Below, piece by piece: positions 1-7,588 of a stretch of 9,842 bases of DNA. A program made the position numbers and the translations under genes. Source of the stretch: Paracoccaceae bacterium (lineage in GTDB: Bacteria; Pseudomonadota; Alphaproteobacteria; Rhodobacterales; Rhodobacteraceae); assembly GCA_018222665.1 (NCBI GenBank), contig JAAEZW010000052.1:1-9842 (forward strand), given 5' to 3'. The notes under the pieces are model-generated. The model ran no database searches, was not told the origin of the DNA, and saw only the letters and a program-made list of their open reading frames with translations. The stretch's first letter is position 1. Each line of letters opens with the position of its first letter.

Positions 1-84
1 GCCACGCTCGGCAAATACCCCTGCTGCGGCGGTCAGGATTTTGTCGCGTTTGGCGTCATAATCTTTGGCAATCGTGCGGACCAT
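1..84 (-). CDS. TetR/AcrR-family transcriptional regulator, N-terminal fragment (window edge)
   Basis: Only the first 28 codons are present, reading leftward from an ATG at 84-82 and running off the window at position 1. They translate as MVRTIAKDYDAKRDKILTAA followed by AGVFAERG. A basic N-terminus leading into a 'Kilxaa.xvFaerG' helix is the classic opening of a TetR-type DNA-binding domain. The gene starts 4 bp after the paaK stop codon with no clear Shine-Dalgarno of its own, so it is probably translationally coupled and is the fourth gene of a paaG-paaI-paaK-regulator unit. TetR-type regulators named PaaR control phenylacetate genes in several bacteria, and its position suggests the same job here. 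That is inference, because the ligand-binding domain is not in the window. The inverted repeat at 2671-2682 is a candidate operator. Confidence 0.8.
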   Translation of the reverse strand, partial: MVRTIAKDYDAKRDKILTAAAGVFAERG

Positions 85-88
85 GACA

Positions 89-1390
89 TTAACGATTATC
101 TACAACACGGCGGGCTTTGCCTTGCGAGCGTTCAACCGTGCCTGGATCGCCCACGGTGATCTTGGTTGATACGCCCACAATATCCTTGATCCGCTTGTTC
201 AGCGTGGATGCGGCCTCGGCACGTTCTGCCTCTGTTGCGGCATCGGGCAGGGCCTCGACATGGACATGCATGGCGTCCATGCGCCCCTCTTTCACCAGCT
301 CGATTTGATAATAGGGGGCCAAACCAGTGGTGGCCATGACCTGTTCCTCGATCTGCGTGGGGAACACATTCACCCCGCGCAGGATGATCATATCGTCCGA
401 ACGCCCTGTGATTTTTTCAATCCGTCGCATGCTACGCGCGGTGCCAGGCAGCAGGCGTGTCAGATCGCGTGTGCGATAGCGGATCATCGGCATGCCCTCT
501 TTGGTGAGGGATGTGAACACCAATTCCCCCTCTGATCCGTCGGGCAAAACCTCGCCCGTTTCAGGGTCGATGATTTCAGGATAAAAATGATCCTCCCACA
601 GGTGTAGGCCATCTTTGGTTTCCACACATTCATTGGCAACCCCTGGGCCCATCACCTCGGACAGGCCATAGATATCAACCGCATGCATATCAAAGGCCTG
701 TTCAATTTCTTCGCGCATGGAATTAGTCCATGGTTCTGCACCGAATATACCCACCTGCAGGGATGTGGCACGCGGGTCTAACCCCGCGGCGCGATAGGCC
801 TCAAGTATATTCAACATATAGGATGGGGTCACCATGATCGCCTTGGGTTTGAAGTCTTCGATCAGGGTGATTTGTTTTTCGGTCTGGCCCCCGCCCATCG
901 GAACCACACGCGCGCCCAAACGTTCGATGCCGTAATGCGCCCCAAGCCCGCCTGTGAACAATCCATACCCATAGGCACAATGCACCAAATCACCGGCCTG
1001 CACCCCTGATGCGCGCAAAGATCGCGCCACCAAATCGGCCCAAATATCAATGTCGTGCTTCGTATATCCAACCACCGTGGGTTTGCCCGTTGTCCCAGAA
1101 GAGGCATGCACACGAATGATTTTCTCATCAGGCACCGCAAACATGCCAAAAGGATAGTGATCGCGCAGATCGTTTTTGTAGGTAAACGGGAATTTCGCCA
1201 AATCAGACAGATCAGTCACATCATCAGGATGCACGCCCGCCGCATCAAAGCGTTCGCGATACATCGCCACATTGTCATATGCATGACGCAAAGACCATTT
1301 CAAACGGTCCAATTGCAACGCGCGAATTTCGTCGATGGATGCGATTTCGATCGGATCAAGGTCCGATTTAGCTGGTGTTAAATCCTTCAT
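89..1390 (-). CDS. paaK: Phenylacetate-CoA ligase
   Basis: Cytoplasmic AMP-forming ligase of 433 residues, which is normal for PaaK. It catalyses the first pathway step: phenylacetate + ATP + CoA to phenylacetyl-CoA. Adenylate-forming motifs appear in order: the phosphate-binding loop SSGTTGKPT (97-105), the YGLSE adenine/substrate loop (241-245), DHFYPEI (267-273), the hinge-region GRSDDMI (329-335), RGVNVFP (338-344), and the C-terminal ERSQGKARR (420-428). Lys425 in that last motif is the expected adenylation lysine. The ATG at 1390 is preceded by AGGGAA (1404-1399) at 8-nt spacing, lying in the 18-bp gap after paaI, so it is translated from its own ribosome site within the operon. No frameshift or missing motif was seen. 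Family and function are clear from the motifs and from the adjacent paaI, paaG and paaZ. Confidence 0.96.
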   Translation of the reverse strand: MKDLTPAKSDLDPIEIASIDEIRALQLDRLKWSLRHAYDNVAMYRERFDAAGVHPDDVTDLSDLAKFPFTYKNDLRDHYPFGMFAVPDEKIIRVHASSGTTGKPTVVGYTKHDIDIWADLVARSLRASGVQAGDLVHCAYGYGLFTGGLGAHYGIERLGARVVPMGGGQTEKQITLIEDFKPKAIMVTPSYMLNILEAYRAAGLDPRATSLQVGIFGAEPWTNSMREEIEQAFDMHAVDIYGLSEVMGPGVANECVETKDGLHLWEDHFYPEIIDPETGEVLPDGSEGELVFTSLTKEGMPMIRYRTRDLTRLLPGTARSMRRIEKITGRSDDMIILRGVNVFPTQIEEQVMATTGLAPYYQIELVKEGRMDAMHVHVEALPDAATEAERAEAASTLNKRIKDIVGVSTKITVGDPGTVERSQGKARRVVDNR

Positions 1391-1408
1391 GTGGTGTGTT
1401 CCCTGTTC

Positions 1409-1834
1409 TTATTCTTGAAACAACTTACCCTTGATCGCGCGGCTCATCCCGCGGAATTCGGCAATTGTTGTGTTATTTTGATTGGTGACTGTGACGTCAT
1501 AAATCCCACTGCGCCCGCGGAGCGATACTTCACGTGCATGCGCGCTTAGTGTCTCGCCCAATTGACCCGGTGCGATATAGCTGATGGTGTTGTGCTGGGC
1601 GACAGTGGCCTGATTGCGGCTGTTACAGGCAAAGGCGAAGGCGCTGTCAGCAAGGGTGAAAATCACCCCGCCGTGACAGATGCCATGGCCGTTGCAGTGA
1701 TGATCCTGTACCTGCAATTCAAGGGTGGCGACACCTTCGTCCACATTTGTGATGGCCATGCCAACCCATTTGGACGCTTTATCATTGTCCCACATGGCTG
1801 CGGCGGATTTTTCGGCGCGTTCCTTGGGGGTCAT
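1409..1834 (-). CDS. paaI: Hydroxyphenylacetyl-CoA thioesterase PaaI (hotdog fold)
   Basis: A 141-residue single-domain hotdog thioesterase, the usual PaaI length. The signature N48-G-H-G-I-C-HGG (48-56) followed by FTLAD (59-63) contains the conserved His54/Gly55 and the catalytic Asp63. Their spacing matches the His52/Asp61 pair of the E. coli enzyme. The established role is to hydrolyse dead-end ring-hydroxylated phenylacetyl-CoA esters and release trapped CoA. The start codon lies 2 nt after the paaG stop, and its Shine-Dalgarno (AAAGGA, 8 nt upstream) lies inside the end of paaG, so coupled translation is likely. It is the middle gene of the leftward paaG-paaI-paaK unit. The alternative is a generic PaaI-like thioesterase of other specificity, but the context makes the assignment strong. 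Confidence 0.94.
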   Translation of the reverse strand: MTPKERAEKSAAAMWDNDKASKWVGMAITNVDEGVATLELQVQDHHCNGHGICHGGVIFTLADSAFAFACNSRNQATVAQHNTISYIAPGQLGETLSAHAREVSLRGRSGIYDVTVTNQNNTTIAEFRGMSRAIKGKLFQE

Positions 1835-1836
1835 GA

Positions 1837-2622
1837 TCAGCGTCCTTTGAATGCGGCTGCGCGTTTTTGCAAAAAGGCACTGACACCTTCGGCGTAATCC
1901 GCGCTTTCCCCGCAGCGTTTCATGTAGTCGGCCTCTTTGTCGATGTGGGTCAATAGATCACTGTCCCATGATGTCTGTATCGCCTCTTTCGTCAGGGCAA
2001 GGCCCAGTGTCGGCCCCTTGGCAAATCCTGCGGTCATGTCGCGGGCAACCTGCATCAATTCTGCGTCTTCCACAGATTTCCAGATCATACCCCACGCTTC
2101 CGCTTTTTCGGCGCTTAGGGGTTCTGCGGTCATGGCCAATCCTTTGGCGCGCGCTTCGCCAATCAGGTGCGGCAAATGCCAACTTCCCCCTGTGTCAGGG
2201 ATCAATCCAACCTTGGCAAAGGATTGAATGAATTTCGCACTTTTCGCCGCCAATACGATGTCGCAGGCCAGTGCAAGGTTTGCCCCAGCCCCCGCCGCAA
2301 CCCCATTCACAGCGCAAACAACAGGGCAGGGAAGGTCGCGAATTTGTTTGACCAGGGGCGCATAAAAAGTGCGCACGGTTGCGCCCAAATCGGGTGGTCC
2401 TGTCATCTTAGACGGATCGCGATCCCCCAAATCCTGACCTGCGCAAAATCCACGACCCGCACCCGTCAGCAAAACCGCCCGTACAGATGTATCGCGTGCG
2501 CGGTTCAGACAATCCCGCAAGGCAAGGTGCATTTCTTCATTAAAACTGTTCAGCCGATCAGGACGGTTCAGGGTGATTTCAAACCATCCGTCGTGGTCGA
2601 TACACTGGATTGTTTCACTCAT
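1837..2622 (-). CDS. paaG: Ring 1,2-epoxyphenylacetyl-CoA isomerase (oxepin-CoA forming)
   Basis: Crotonase-fold enzyme of 261 residues from the chosen start; E. coli PaaG has 262. PaaG converts the ring-epoxide made by PaaABCE to oxepin-CoA and also acts as a double-bond isomerase later in the pathway. Visible motifs are LNRPDRLNSF (18-27), the first oxyanion-hole segment GFCAGQDL (58-65), the second, NGVAAGAGANLALACD (106-121), and IPDTGGSW (141-148). Asp143 of the last motif is the likely acid/base residue; the second acidic residue used by classical hydratases is absent, as usual for PaaG. Two near in-frame starts compete. ATG at 2622 has GGAG 10 nt upstream, while ATG at 2628 has the same GGAG only 4 nt away and would add two residues. 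The open frame continues to 2715, but that stretch is promoter DNA. First gene of the leftward unit. Confidence 0.93.
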   Translation of the reverse strand: MSETIQCIDHDGWFEITLNRPDRLNSFNEEMHLALRDCLNRARDTSVRAVLLTGAGRGFCAGQDLGDRDPSKMTGPPDLGATVRTFYAPLVKQIRDLPCPVVCAVNGVAAGAGANLALACDIVLAAKSAKFIQSFAKVGLIPDTGGSWHLPHLIGEARAKGLAMTAEPLSAEKAEAWGMIWKSVEDAELMQVARDMTAGFAKGPTLGLALTKEAIQTSWDSDLLTHIDKEADYMKRCGESADYAEGVSAFLQKRAAAFKGR

Positions 2623-2716
2623 CGACATGAGGCTCCGTTCATCAAAGTTAGATTGATCGTTGCATAAGCCGACCAAGTGGTCAATTATTAAACGAGCATG
2701 AGAGAGGAGTTCCAAA
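2623..2716. promoter_or_regulatory. Divergent paaG/paaZ promoter region
   Basis: This is the only non-coding DNA between the two divergent paa units, so it must carry promoters for both. For paaZ (plus strand) a plausible pair is TTGCAT at 2660-2665 and AATTAT at 2683-2688, with a 17-bp spacer. For paaG (minus strand), TTGACC at 2683-2678 is a good -35 match with a weak -10 (AACGAT) 17 bp further on. The paaZ Shine-Dalgarno, AGGAG, is at 2705-2709. The promoter boxes were picked by eye and are only moderately convincing. That promoters exist here is nearly forced by the gene layout. Confidence 0.6.
2671..2682. promoter_or_regulatory. Inverted-repeat candidate operator GACCAAGTGGTC
   Basis: The arms GACCA and TGGTC are perfect inverted complements separated by 2 bp. 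The site falls exactly in the spacer between the proposed -35 and -10 of the paaZ promoter and covers most of the proposed paaG -35 on the other strand. One bound repressor could therefore block both directions. A short palindrome with GACC/GGTC arms fits a TetR-type dimer, so the regulator at 1-84 is the first candidate. PaaX (4756-5475) is the second. The assignment to a particular protein is inference. Confidence 0.5.
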
Positions 2717-4759
2717 ATGCGTGATATCCAAAGTTTCGTTTGCGGGGATTGGGTTGGTCCAGACAGCAGCGCACGCGGTGTTTTCGATGCAGTTGATGGA
2801 TCTCAGATCGGGGTTGCGGGGTCACTGGGTTTTGATCGTGCGGCAATGGTGGACTATGCCAAATCTGTAGGTGGACCTGCATTACGCGCCATGACGTTTC
2901 ATGAACGCGCAAAGATGTTAAAGGCCTTGGCCCTTTCTCTCTCCGAACAAAAAGATGCGCTTTATGAGGCATCCTATGCAACGGGCGCTACGCTAAAGGA
3001 TCATATGATTGACGTCGATGGCGGGATTGGCACGATGCTGGTCATCGCGTCAAAAGGGCGGCGGGAAATGCCAAATGCGCATGTCTATGTCGATGGTCAG
3101 GTTGAACAACTTTCCCGTAGTGGACAGTTCGTGGGACAACATATTTGCACCCCAAAATTGGGTGTTGCCGTTCACATCAATGCGTTCAATTTCCCCGTTT
3201 GGGGCATGTTGGAAAAAATGGCGCCCGCGCTTTTGGCGGGGATGCCCGTGATTGTGAAACCCGCAACAGCGACCTGTCAGGTGACGGAACTGGCCTTTCA
3301 AATGATCATTGCATCGGGATTGTTGCCCGCAGGCGCGGTTCAGTTGATCACAGGGGATTTGGGTAACCTGCTGGATCATTTAGGCGGCCAAGATGTGGTT
3401 AGTTTTACAGGGTCGGAGGCGACAGGTCGTCACCTGCGCACGCATCCTGCGTTAATTCGAAACGCGGTTCATTTTATGGCGGAACAAGACAGTCTGAATG
3501 CCTCGGTCCTAGGGGTCGATGTGACTGTGGGATCGGCCGAATTTGATCTGTTCGTGAAAGAGGTGCATCGTGAAATCACGGTGAAGGCGGGGCAGAAATG
3601 TACCGCCGTGCGCCGTGTCATGGTGCCTGATCATCTCTTGGACTTTGTTCAGGCGGCATTGATCGAACGGTTGGCAAATACCCTCATCGGCAATCCCCGA
3701 CATCCTGATACGCGCATGGGCGCCTTGGTATCCCTATCACAACGGCGCGACGTGTTGGAAAAGGCCGCCCAAATCGGGGCCGAGGCTGAGTGTGTTTTTG
3801 GCGAAGGCGATATGCCTGTGGTAATTGATGCGGATGCCGAAAAAGGCGCCTTTGTCGCGCCCCATTTGTTCAGATGCGAAACCCCTGATCAGGCGCAGGC
3901 CGTCCATGATATTGAGGCGTTTGGCCCTGTTTCAACCCTGATGGGATACCGTGATGCGGGTCACGCCAGTCAGTTGTTGAACCGCGGACAAGGCTCATTG
4001 GTGGCCTCTGTCTTTACCGCGGACGCTGGGTTTGCACGGGACATGGTTTTGGGCTCTGCCGCCTATCACGGACGTCTTTATTTCAACAACGCAACCTCGG
4101 CCAAGGAAAGCACAGGCCACGGATCGCCCATGCCGCATTTGGTGCACGGGGGTCCAGGCCGCGCAGGCGGGGGCGAGGAATTGGGCGGTGTGCGCGGTGT
4201 CATGTCCTATATGCAGCGCACCGCCATTCAGGGCACGCCTGACATCCTGTCCGAAATCATGCAACGCTATGTGCCAAATGCAACGCCTACTCCGACACCT
4301 GATCACCCCTTCCGCCGCAGTTATCATCAACTCACTCTGGGCGAACAATTGATCACCCCAGAACGCGAAATCACGATTGATGATATCGAAACATTTGCGC
4401 ATTTCACGGGGGACACGTTTTACGCCCATATGGACGCCGAGGCCGCCAAACGAAATCCGTTTTTCCCCGATCGCGTCGCGCATGGGTATCTACTCCTTAG
4501 TTTTGCGGCAGGCCTGTTCGTTGATCCAGATGAGGGGCCCGTTTTGGCAAACACCGGATTGGACGAATTGCGGTTCATGAAACCTGTCACGGCGGGTGAA
4601 AAAATTCACGTGGCCCTGACCGTTATGGCGAAAACACCGCGTACCGACACCTATGGTGAGGTGCGTTGGCATGTGCGCATTCTGAACCAAGATGATGAGA
4701 TCGCCGCAGAATATCAATTGCTGACCATGAACGCATTTGAACATTCAGGCGCTCGATGA
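2717..4759 (+). CDS. paaZ: Bifunctional oxepin-CoA hydrolase / 3-oxo-5,6-dehydrosuberyl-CoA semialdehyde dehydrogenase
   Basis: A 680-residue fusion protein, essentially the length of E. coli PaaZ (681). Residues about 1-510 are an NADP-dependent aldehyde dehydrogenase: NAFNFPVWG (155-163), VIVKPA (178-183), FTGS (230-233), general base Glu256 in MAEQDS, and nucleophile Cys295 in AGQKCT. Both residue numbers are the same as in the E. coli enzyme. Residues about 535-680 are a MaoC-like (R)-hydratase/hydrolase domain with the [11 protein letters not shown] motif (563-573); Asp566 and His571 form the catalytic pair at the usual spacing. The hydratase domain opens the oxepin ring and the dehydrogenase domain oxidises the resulting reactive aldehyde. 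AGGAG lies 7 nt upstream of the ATG. Both active sites look intact. It is the first gene of the rightward unit and overlaps paaX by 4 bp. Confidence 0.97.
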   Translation: MRDIQSFVCGDWVGPDSSARGVFDAVDGSQIGVAGSLGFDRAAMVDYAKSVGGPALRAMTFHERAKMLKALALSLSEQKDALYEASYATGATLKDHMIDVDGGIGTMLVIASKGRREMPNAHVYVDGQVEQLSRSGQFVGQHICTPKLGVAVHINAFNFPVWGMLEKMAPALLAGMPVIVKPATATCQVTELAFQMIIASGLLPAGAVQLITGDLGNLLDHLGGQDVVSFTGSEATGRHLRTHPALIRNAVHFMAEQDSLNASVLGVDVTVGSAEFDLFVKEVHREITVKAGQKCTAVRRVMVPDHLLDFVQAALIERLANTLIGNPRHPDTRMGALVSLSQRRDVLEKAAQIGAEAECVFGEGDMPVVIDADAEKGAFVAPHLFRCETPDQAQAVHDIEAFGPVSTLMGYRDAGHASQLLNRGQGSLVASVFTADAGFARDMVLGSAAYHGRLYFNNATSAKESTGHGSPMPHLVHGGPGRAGGGEELGGVRGVMSYMQRTAIQGTPDILSEIMQRYVPNATPTPTPDHPFRRSYHQLTLGEQLITPEREITIDDIETFAHFTGDTFYAHMDAEAAKRNPFFPDRVAHGYLLLSFAAGLFVDPDEGPVLANTGLDELRFMKPVTAGEKIHVALTVMAKTPRTDTYGEVRWHVRILNQDDEIAAEYQLLTMNAFEHSGAR

Positions 4760-5475
4760 CCCCAAGTGTTGCGCATATCTTGGGCGGGGATCCCCCAAGG
4801 GTATGGTCGTTCATCGTAACGATTTTTGGCGATTTGGCGCGCGAGGATGATCGTTATATTAGTTCGCGCACCCTAAATCGGTTGACCGCGGAAATCGGGG
4901 TAAAGCCCGAGGCAACCCGTGTCGCGTTGCATCGCTTGCGCAAAGAGGACTGGTTGGAAAGCGCCAAATTTGGCCGCGAAAGCCATTATCGCCTGACGAA
5001 CAAGGGCCGCAAACTTAGCCGAGCGGCCGCACCGCGCATCTATGGGGATACCTTTGATCGCCCGCTTTGGATGGCGCTTTATGATCCGGGGTCTGCCGCA
5101 CCTGATGGATTGCGCATTTTGTCGGGCATGTGTTTGGTTGCACAGGAACACAAGGGCGCAATGAACGTGCCGCTGGATCATCCTTTACCCCAATGGATGG
5201 TGGATCGTTTAGTGGATCAAGACGTACGTAACGCTGCTAAAAATTTACTTCGGCGTTTGCAAACGCTGCCGCAGATTTCCAACCTTTCTGATTTGGATCG
5301 GGTCGTGTTGCGATTGTCCATTGTACATGAATGGCGCCGCATCATTTTGCGTGTGCCTGATGTGCCCGATCATGTTTTAGGGGATGGGATCGCGCTGCGG
5401 GATTTACGGCAATATGTTCAACACTTACTTGCCTTACTGTCAGATGTATCGCTGGATCACGTTGATGGTATCTAG
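4756..5475 (+). CDS. paaX: PaaX-family transcriptional regulator (short form)
   Basis: Predicted phenylacetyl-CoA-responsive repressor of 239 residues. The N-terminal third (about 14-90) is a winged helix: a variable helix, then VKPEATRVALHRLRKEDW (49-66) as recognition helix, then a wing with SHYRLTNKGR (76-85). The segment RILSGMCLV (120-128) follows, and the C-terminal block HEWRRIILRVPDVPDHVL (191-208) is the PaaX C-terminal signature. E. coli PaaX has 316 residues. Here the ends are present but the middle is shorter, so this is a compact family member rather than a truncated gene. Its start codon overlaps the paaZ stop (ATGA), indicating translational coupling. In E. coli PaaX binds paa promoters and is released by phenylacetyl-CoA; the same role here is inferred from family and location. 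It ends 10 bp before the convergent kinase gene, with no good terminator between them. Confidence 0.88.
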   Translation: MTPSVAHILGGDPPRVWSFIVTIFGDLAREDDRYISSRTLNRLTAEIGVKPEATRVALHRLRKEDWLESAKFGRESHYRLTNKGRKLSRAAAPRIYGDTFDRPLWMALYDPGSAAPDGLRILSGMCLVAQEHKGAMNVPLDHPLPQWMVDRLVDQDVRNAAKNLLRRLQTLPQISNLSDLDRVVLRLSIVHEWRRIILRVPDVPDHVLGDGIALRDLRQYVQHLLALLSDVSLDHVDGI

Positions 5476-5485
5476 GGCTTGTGAT

Positions 5486-6742
5486 TTAGGGTTGAATCAT
5501 CAGGATTTGGATATCGGCGACATTCGTGCCTGTCGCACCTGTGATCAATAAATCATCCGAGGCTTGCAATGCGGCATAGCTGTCATTGTTTGCCAACAGA
5601 GCCGCAGGGTCCAAACCCGCATCTGTGATGCGTGGCCATGTGCCGGCATCCACAATCGCACCCGCCGCATCCGTTGGGCCATCCCGTCCGTCTGTTCCAC
5701 CTGACAAAAAATGAACCGTTTGCGATGGATTTCGCGCGTTCAGATGTCGTGCAACCAGCAGGGCCAATTCCTGATTGCGACCGCCGCGTCCATCCCCCCG
5801 CAGTTGAACGGTGGTTTCGCCCCCCCACACAATTGCGGTGGCTGCGCTGACGGGTAAGTGATTATCCAGCGCGGCGATAATTTTTTCTGCCGCCGTGCCG
5901 ACATCCCCAACCAGGGGTTCATCTATCGCGATCACGTTAAACTCCGAGCGCAGATGCGCGGCCGCCGCCTCGACACTTTGTGGATTGCTGCCAACCAAGG
6001 TGTTGGACGCATTCGGCAGGTCGTCGTTTACATCTGGCCCTTGTAGGTGGGTCTGAATAGATGTGGGCAAGGTGTCCCAAGCGCCAACTTGCTGCAGGCG
6101 GTCGCGTGCAGATGTTTTTGTGCCCAGTGGGGCAACCGTTGGGCCGCTTGCGATGGCGCGCAGATCATCGCCCACCACATCCGAGAGGATATAGGCCGAT
6201 ACAGGCGCAGGTGCCGCCTGACGCAGTAAACCGCCGCCTTTTAATGTCGAGACCTGCTGACGGATCATGTTCATTTCGACGATATCCAACCCACTGGCCA
6301 GAAGTGCAGCGTTCAACGCCTGTTTATCAGCTAGGCTGATCCCCTGTGCAGGGGCAGGCAGCAGGGCAGAGGCCCCGCCTGAAATAAGTGCGATTACATG
6401 ATCATCTGCTGTCGTGTCAGCCAAAACTTCGGCGATTTTTTGTGTGGCTTCTAACCCAACATCGTCGGGAATTGGATGACCGCTGTTGAAAAACGGGATG
6501 TTTTCAATGCGATCTTGGTTTTCTTTATGCGTCACACACAGGGCCTCGATATCTGGTCCCAACTGCGCCATTGCACCGCGCAGCATCGCAGGCGCCGCTT
6601 TGCCCGCGGCAATAACAATCACACGGCCATTCGTGTTGTATGGCCGAGCGATCATATGACGCGCGACTGCGGCTTCGGGATCGGCCTGATCAATCGCTGC
6701 CTGAAATGCTGATCGAAGTGCGTTTGTGGGATTGCGTGTCAT
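5486..6742 (-). CDS. gckA: Glycerate 2-kinase (DUF4147/MOFRL family; formerly TtuD hydroxypyruvate reductase)
   Basis: A 418-residue cytoplasmic protein of the class that phosphorylates D-glycerate to 2-phosphoglycerate. Older annotations call it hydroxypyruvate reductase TtuD. Motifs in order: AAGKAA (45-50), the glycine loop ISGGASALLPAP (120-131), STLKGGGL (165-172), LSDVVGDDLRAIASGPT (186-202), WGGETTVQLRGDGRGGRNQE (306-325), GGTDGRDGPTDAAG (348-361), and TGATGTNVAD (401-410) at the C-terminus. The last three are the MOFRL part. All expected blocks are present. The ATG at 6742 has no recognisable Shine-Dalgarno, but the next in-frame ATG (codon 30) would remove conserved N-terminal sequence, so the start is kept. 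Substrates could come from glyoxylate, serine or tartrate metabolism; nothing nearby decides which. No functional link to the paa genes is evident. Transcription is convergent with paaX. Confidence 0.9.
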   Translation of the reverse strand: MTRNPTNALRSAFQAAIDQADPEAAVARHMIARPYNTNGRVIVIAAGKAAPAMLRGAMAQLGPDIEALCVTHKENQDRIENIPFFNSGHPIPDDVGLEATQKIAEVLADTTADDHVIALISGGASALLPAPAQGISLADKQALNAALLASGLDIVEMNMIRQQVSTLKGGGLLRQAAPAPVSAYILSDVVGDDLRAIASGPTVAPLGTKTSARDRLQQVGAWDTLPTSIQTHLQGPDVNDDLPNASNTLVGSNPQSVEAAAAHLRSEFNVIAIDEPLVGDVGTAAEKIIAALDNHLPVSAATAIVWGGETTVQLRGDGRGGRNQELALLVARHLNARNPSQTVHFLSGGTDGRDGPTDAAGAIVDAGTWPRITDAGLDPAALLANNDSYAALQASDDLLITGATGTNVADIQILMIQP

Positions 6743-6824
6743 ATGGGGTCGCTGTGTTATTCAGTTTTCGCAAAGCTAACAATGCGCGAACTGAACCACA
6801 AGGCGGCGATGTCGTATTGAATAT

Positions 6825-6853
6825 ATGGCCACCCCGCATTTTGGGGTGACCAT
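6825..6853 (-). terminator. Probable transcription terminator of the cytochrome b561 gene
   Basis: A hairpin starting 25 bp past the b561 stop codon. Read on the minus strand it has an 11-bp stem (ATGGTCACCCC / GGGGTGGCCAT) around the 7-nt loop AAAATGC. One position is a G-U wobble on the minus-strand RNA but would be a C/A mismatch on the plus-strand RNA, which argues for leftward transcription. The following ATATTCAAT is only partly U-rich, so it may be an imperfect intrinsic terminator or a 3'-end stabilising hairpin. Confidence 0.6.
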
Positions 6854-6878
6854 CGTAATTTTAGGACCGTTTGCCAAA

Positions 6879-7391
6879 CTACATGCGTGAAAATAGCCCA
6901 TCCTTTAGCCAATATTGATGATAAAGTGCGGCAGCCACATGCCCAATAACCAAGAGAAACAGGATTGCGGCCACAAATTCATGGGCGCCCAATGGGGGGA
7001 CATCATCAAAATTTGCAGGCAGCGGTGCGCCAGAGCCTTGGAACACAATCTCGATTAGACCCGCGAAGACCGCTGTACCCATTCCGCTGGCCACGATCAG
7101 TAGGATAACCACGTAAAATGCCCAAGGTGCCCAAACGCCTGCTTTGTCAAAGAGTGCGCTGCCTGTTTTTGCGTGCGGCGGCTGTTCGCTGCGCAATTTG
7201 GTGATCAAGCGCAGGATTAAGAGAGCGCCCGCAATTAGGCCAACGATCATATGCATCCGCAATGCATCAATTTTTCCTGGATCTGAATTGGGCGTATGTT
7301 CCAGCACAAATTGACCCGAGGTCCATGCCATAACAATTAAAACCAGCATGACCCAATGGATCACGACCAGGATTGGATGATATCGTTTCAT
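6879..7391 (-). CDS. Cytochrome b561 (YodB/CybB type), four-helix membrane haem protein
   Basis: A 170-residue integral inner-membrane protein from the chosen start. Four hydrophobic helices lie at about residues 6-27, 47-64, 88-112 and 138-158. Histidines His12, His47, His137 and His151 sit in or near the helices in the pattern expected for two b-type haems. The C-terminus LYHQYWLKDGLFSRM is typical of bacterial b561. Family members shuttle electrons between quinol and a partner, and one E. coli relative is a superoxide:quinone oxidoreductase; the partner here is unknown. The frame is open to 7499, but ATG at 7391 is preferred because AAGGA lies 7 nt upstream and the protein then opens MKRYHPILVVIHW, the family N-terminus. 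It is transcribed away from the SDR gene. No electron-transfer partner gene is adjacent. Confidence 0.9.
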   Translation of the reverse strand: MKRYHPILVVIHWVMLVLIVMAWTSGQFVLEHTPNSDPGKIDALRMHMIVGLIAGALLILRLITKLRSEQPPHAKTGSALFDKAGVWAPWAFYVVILLIVASGMGTAVFAGLIEIVFQGSGAPLPANFDDVPPLGAHEFVAAILFLLVIGHVAAALYHQYWLKDGLFSRM

Positions 7392-7408
7392 CACAGTATC
7401 CTTACTTT

Positions 7409-7484
7409 TATAGTTCCAAGGGGCGGCGCACAAAATCGTGACAAAAAACACAGTACTAAAATTAAACATCGCCCTTGAACTATA
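7409..7484. repeat. Interrupted inverted repeat in the b561/SDR divergent region
   Basis: The left arm TATAGTTCCAAGGG (7409-7422) and the right arm CCCTTGAACTATA (7472-7484) are inverted complements, except for one extra C in the left arm. They are separated by 49 bp. The pair begins 17 bp upstream of the b561 start codon, with the ribosome site (AAGGA) just outside the left arm. In a leftward transcript starting above 7484 the arms could fold into a long-range stem next to the ribosome site. As DNA they could be two half-sites for a looping regulator. Which one applies cannot be told from sequence alone. The rest of the 197-bp gap (7392-7588) shows no gene; it ends with the SDR Shine-Dalgarno AGGAG at 7577-7581. 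Confidence 0.5.
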
Positions 7485-7588
7485 GAGGGGTTTGTACATC
7501 TATACTGTCACGGAAGGCGGAGCAGTTCGTTCGCAAATTGTGACATTTAAGAACCAAGTTATTTGGGCCAACAGACAGGAGAGATTGC

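Noticed and set aside
117..2667. Plus-strand open frames opposite paaK, paaI and paaG
   Set aside because: They lie antisense to clear genes, show no family motifs and lack ribosome sites; they are shadows of the coding strand.
2623..2715. Upstream extension of the paaG reading frame by 31 codons
   Set aside because: It would fill the only promoter region between divergent genes, adds residues absent from PaaG relatives, and has no ribosome site, whereas GGAG precedes the ATGs at 2628 and 2622.
5476..5500. Possible terminator between the convergent paaX and glycerate kinase genes
   Set aside because: Only a 5-bp AT-rich stem (TGATT/AATCA) is present, overlapping the kinase stop codon, without a G+C-rich stem or U-tract.
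7392..7499. Upstream extension of cytochrome b561 by 36 codons
   Set aside because: The family N-terminus MKRYHPILVVIHW starts at 7391 with AAGGA at ideal spacing, and the extension is not b561-like.
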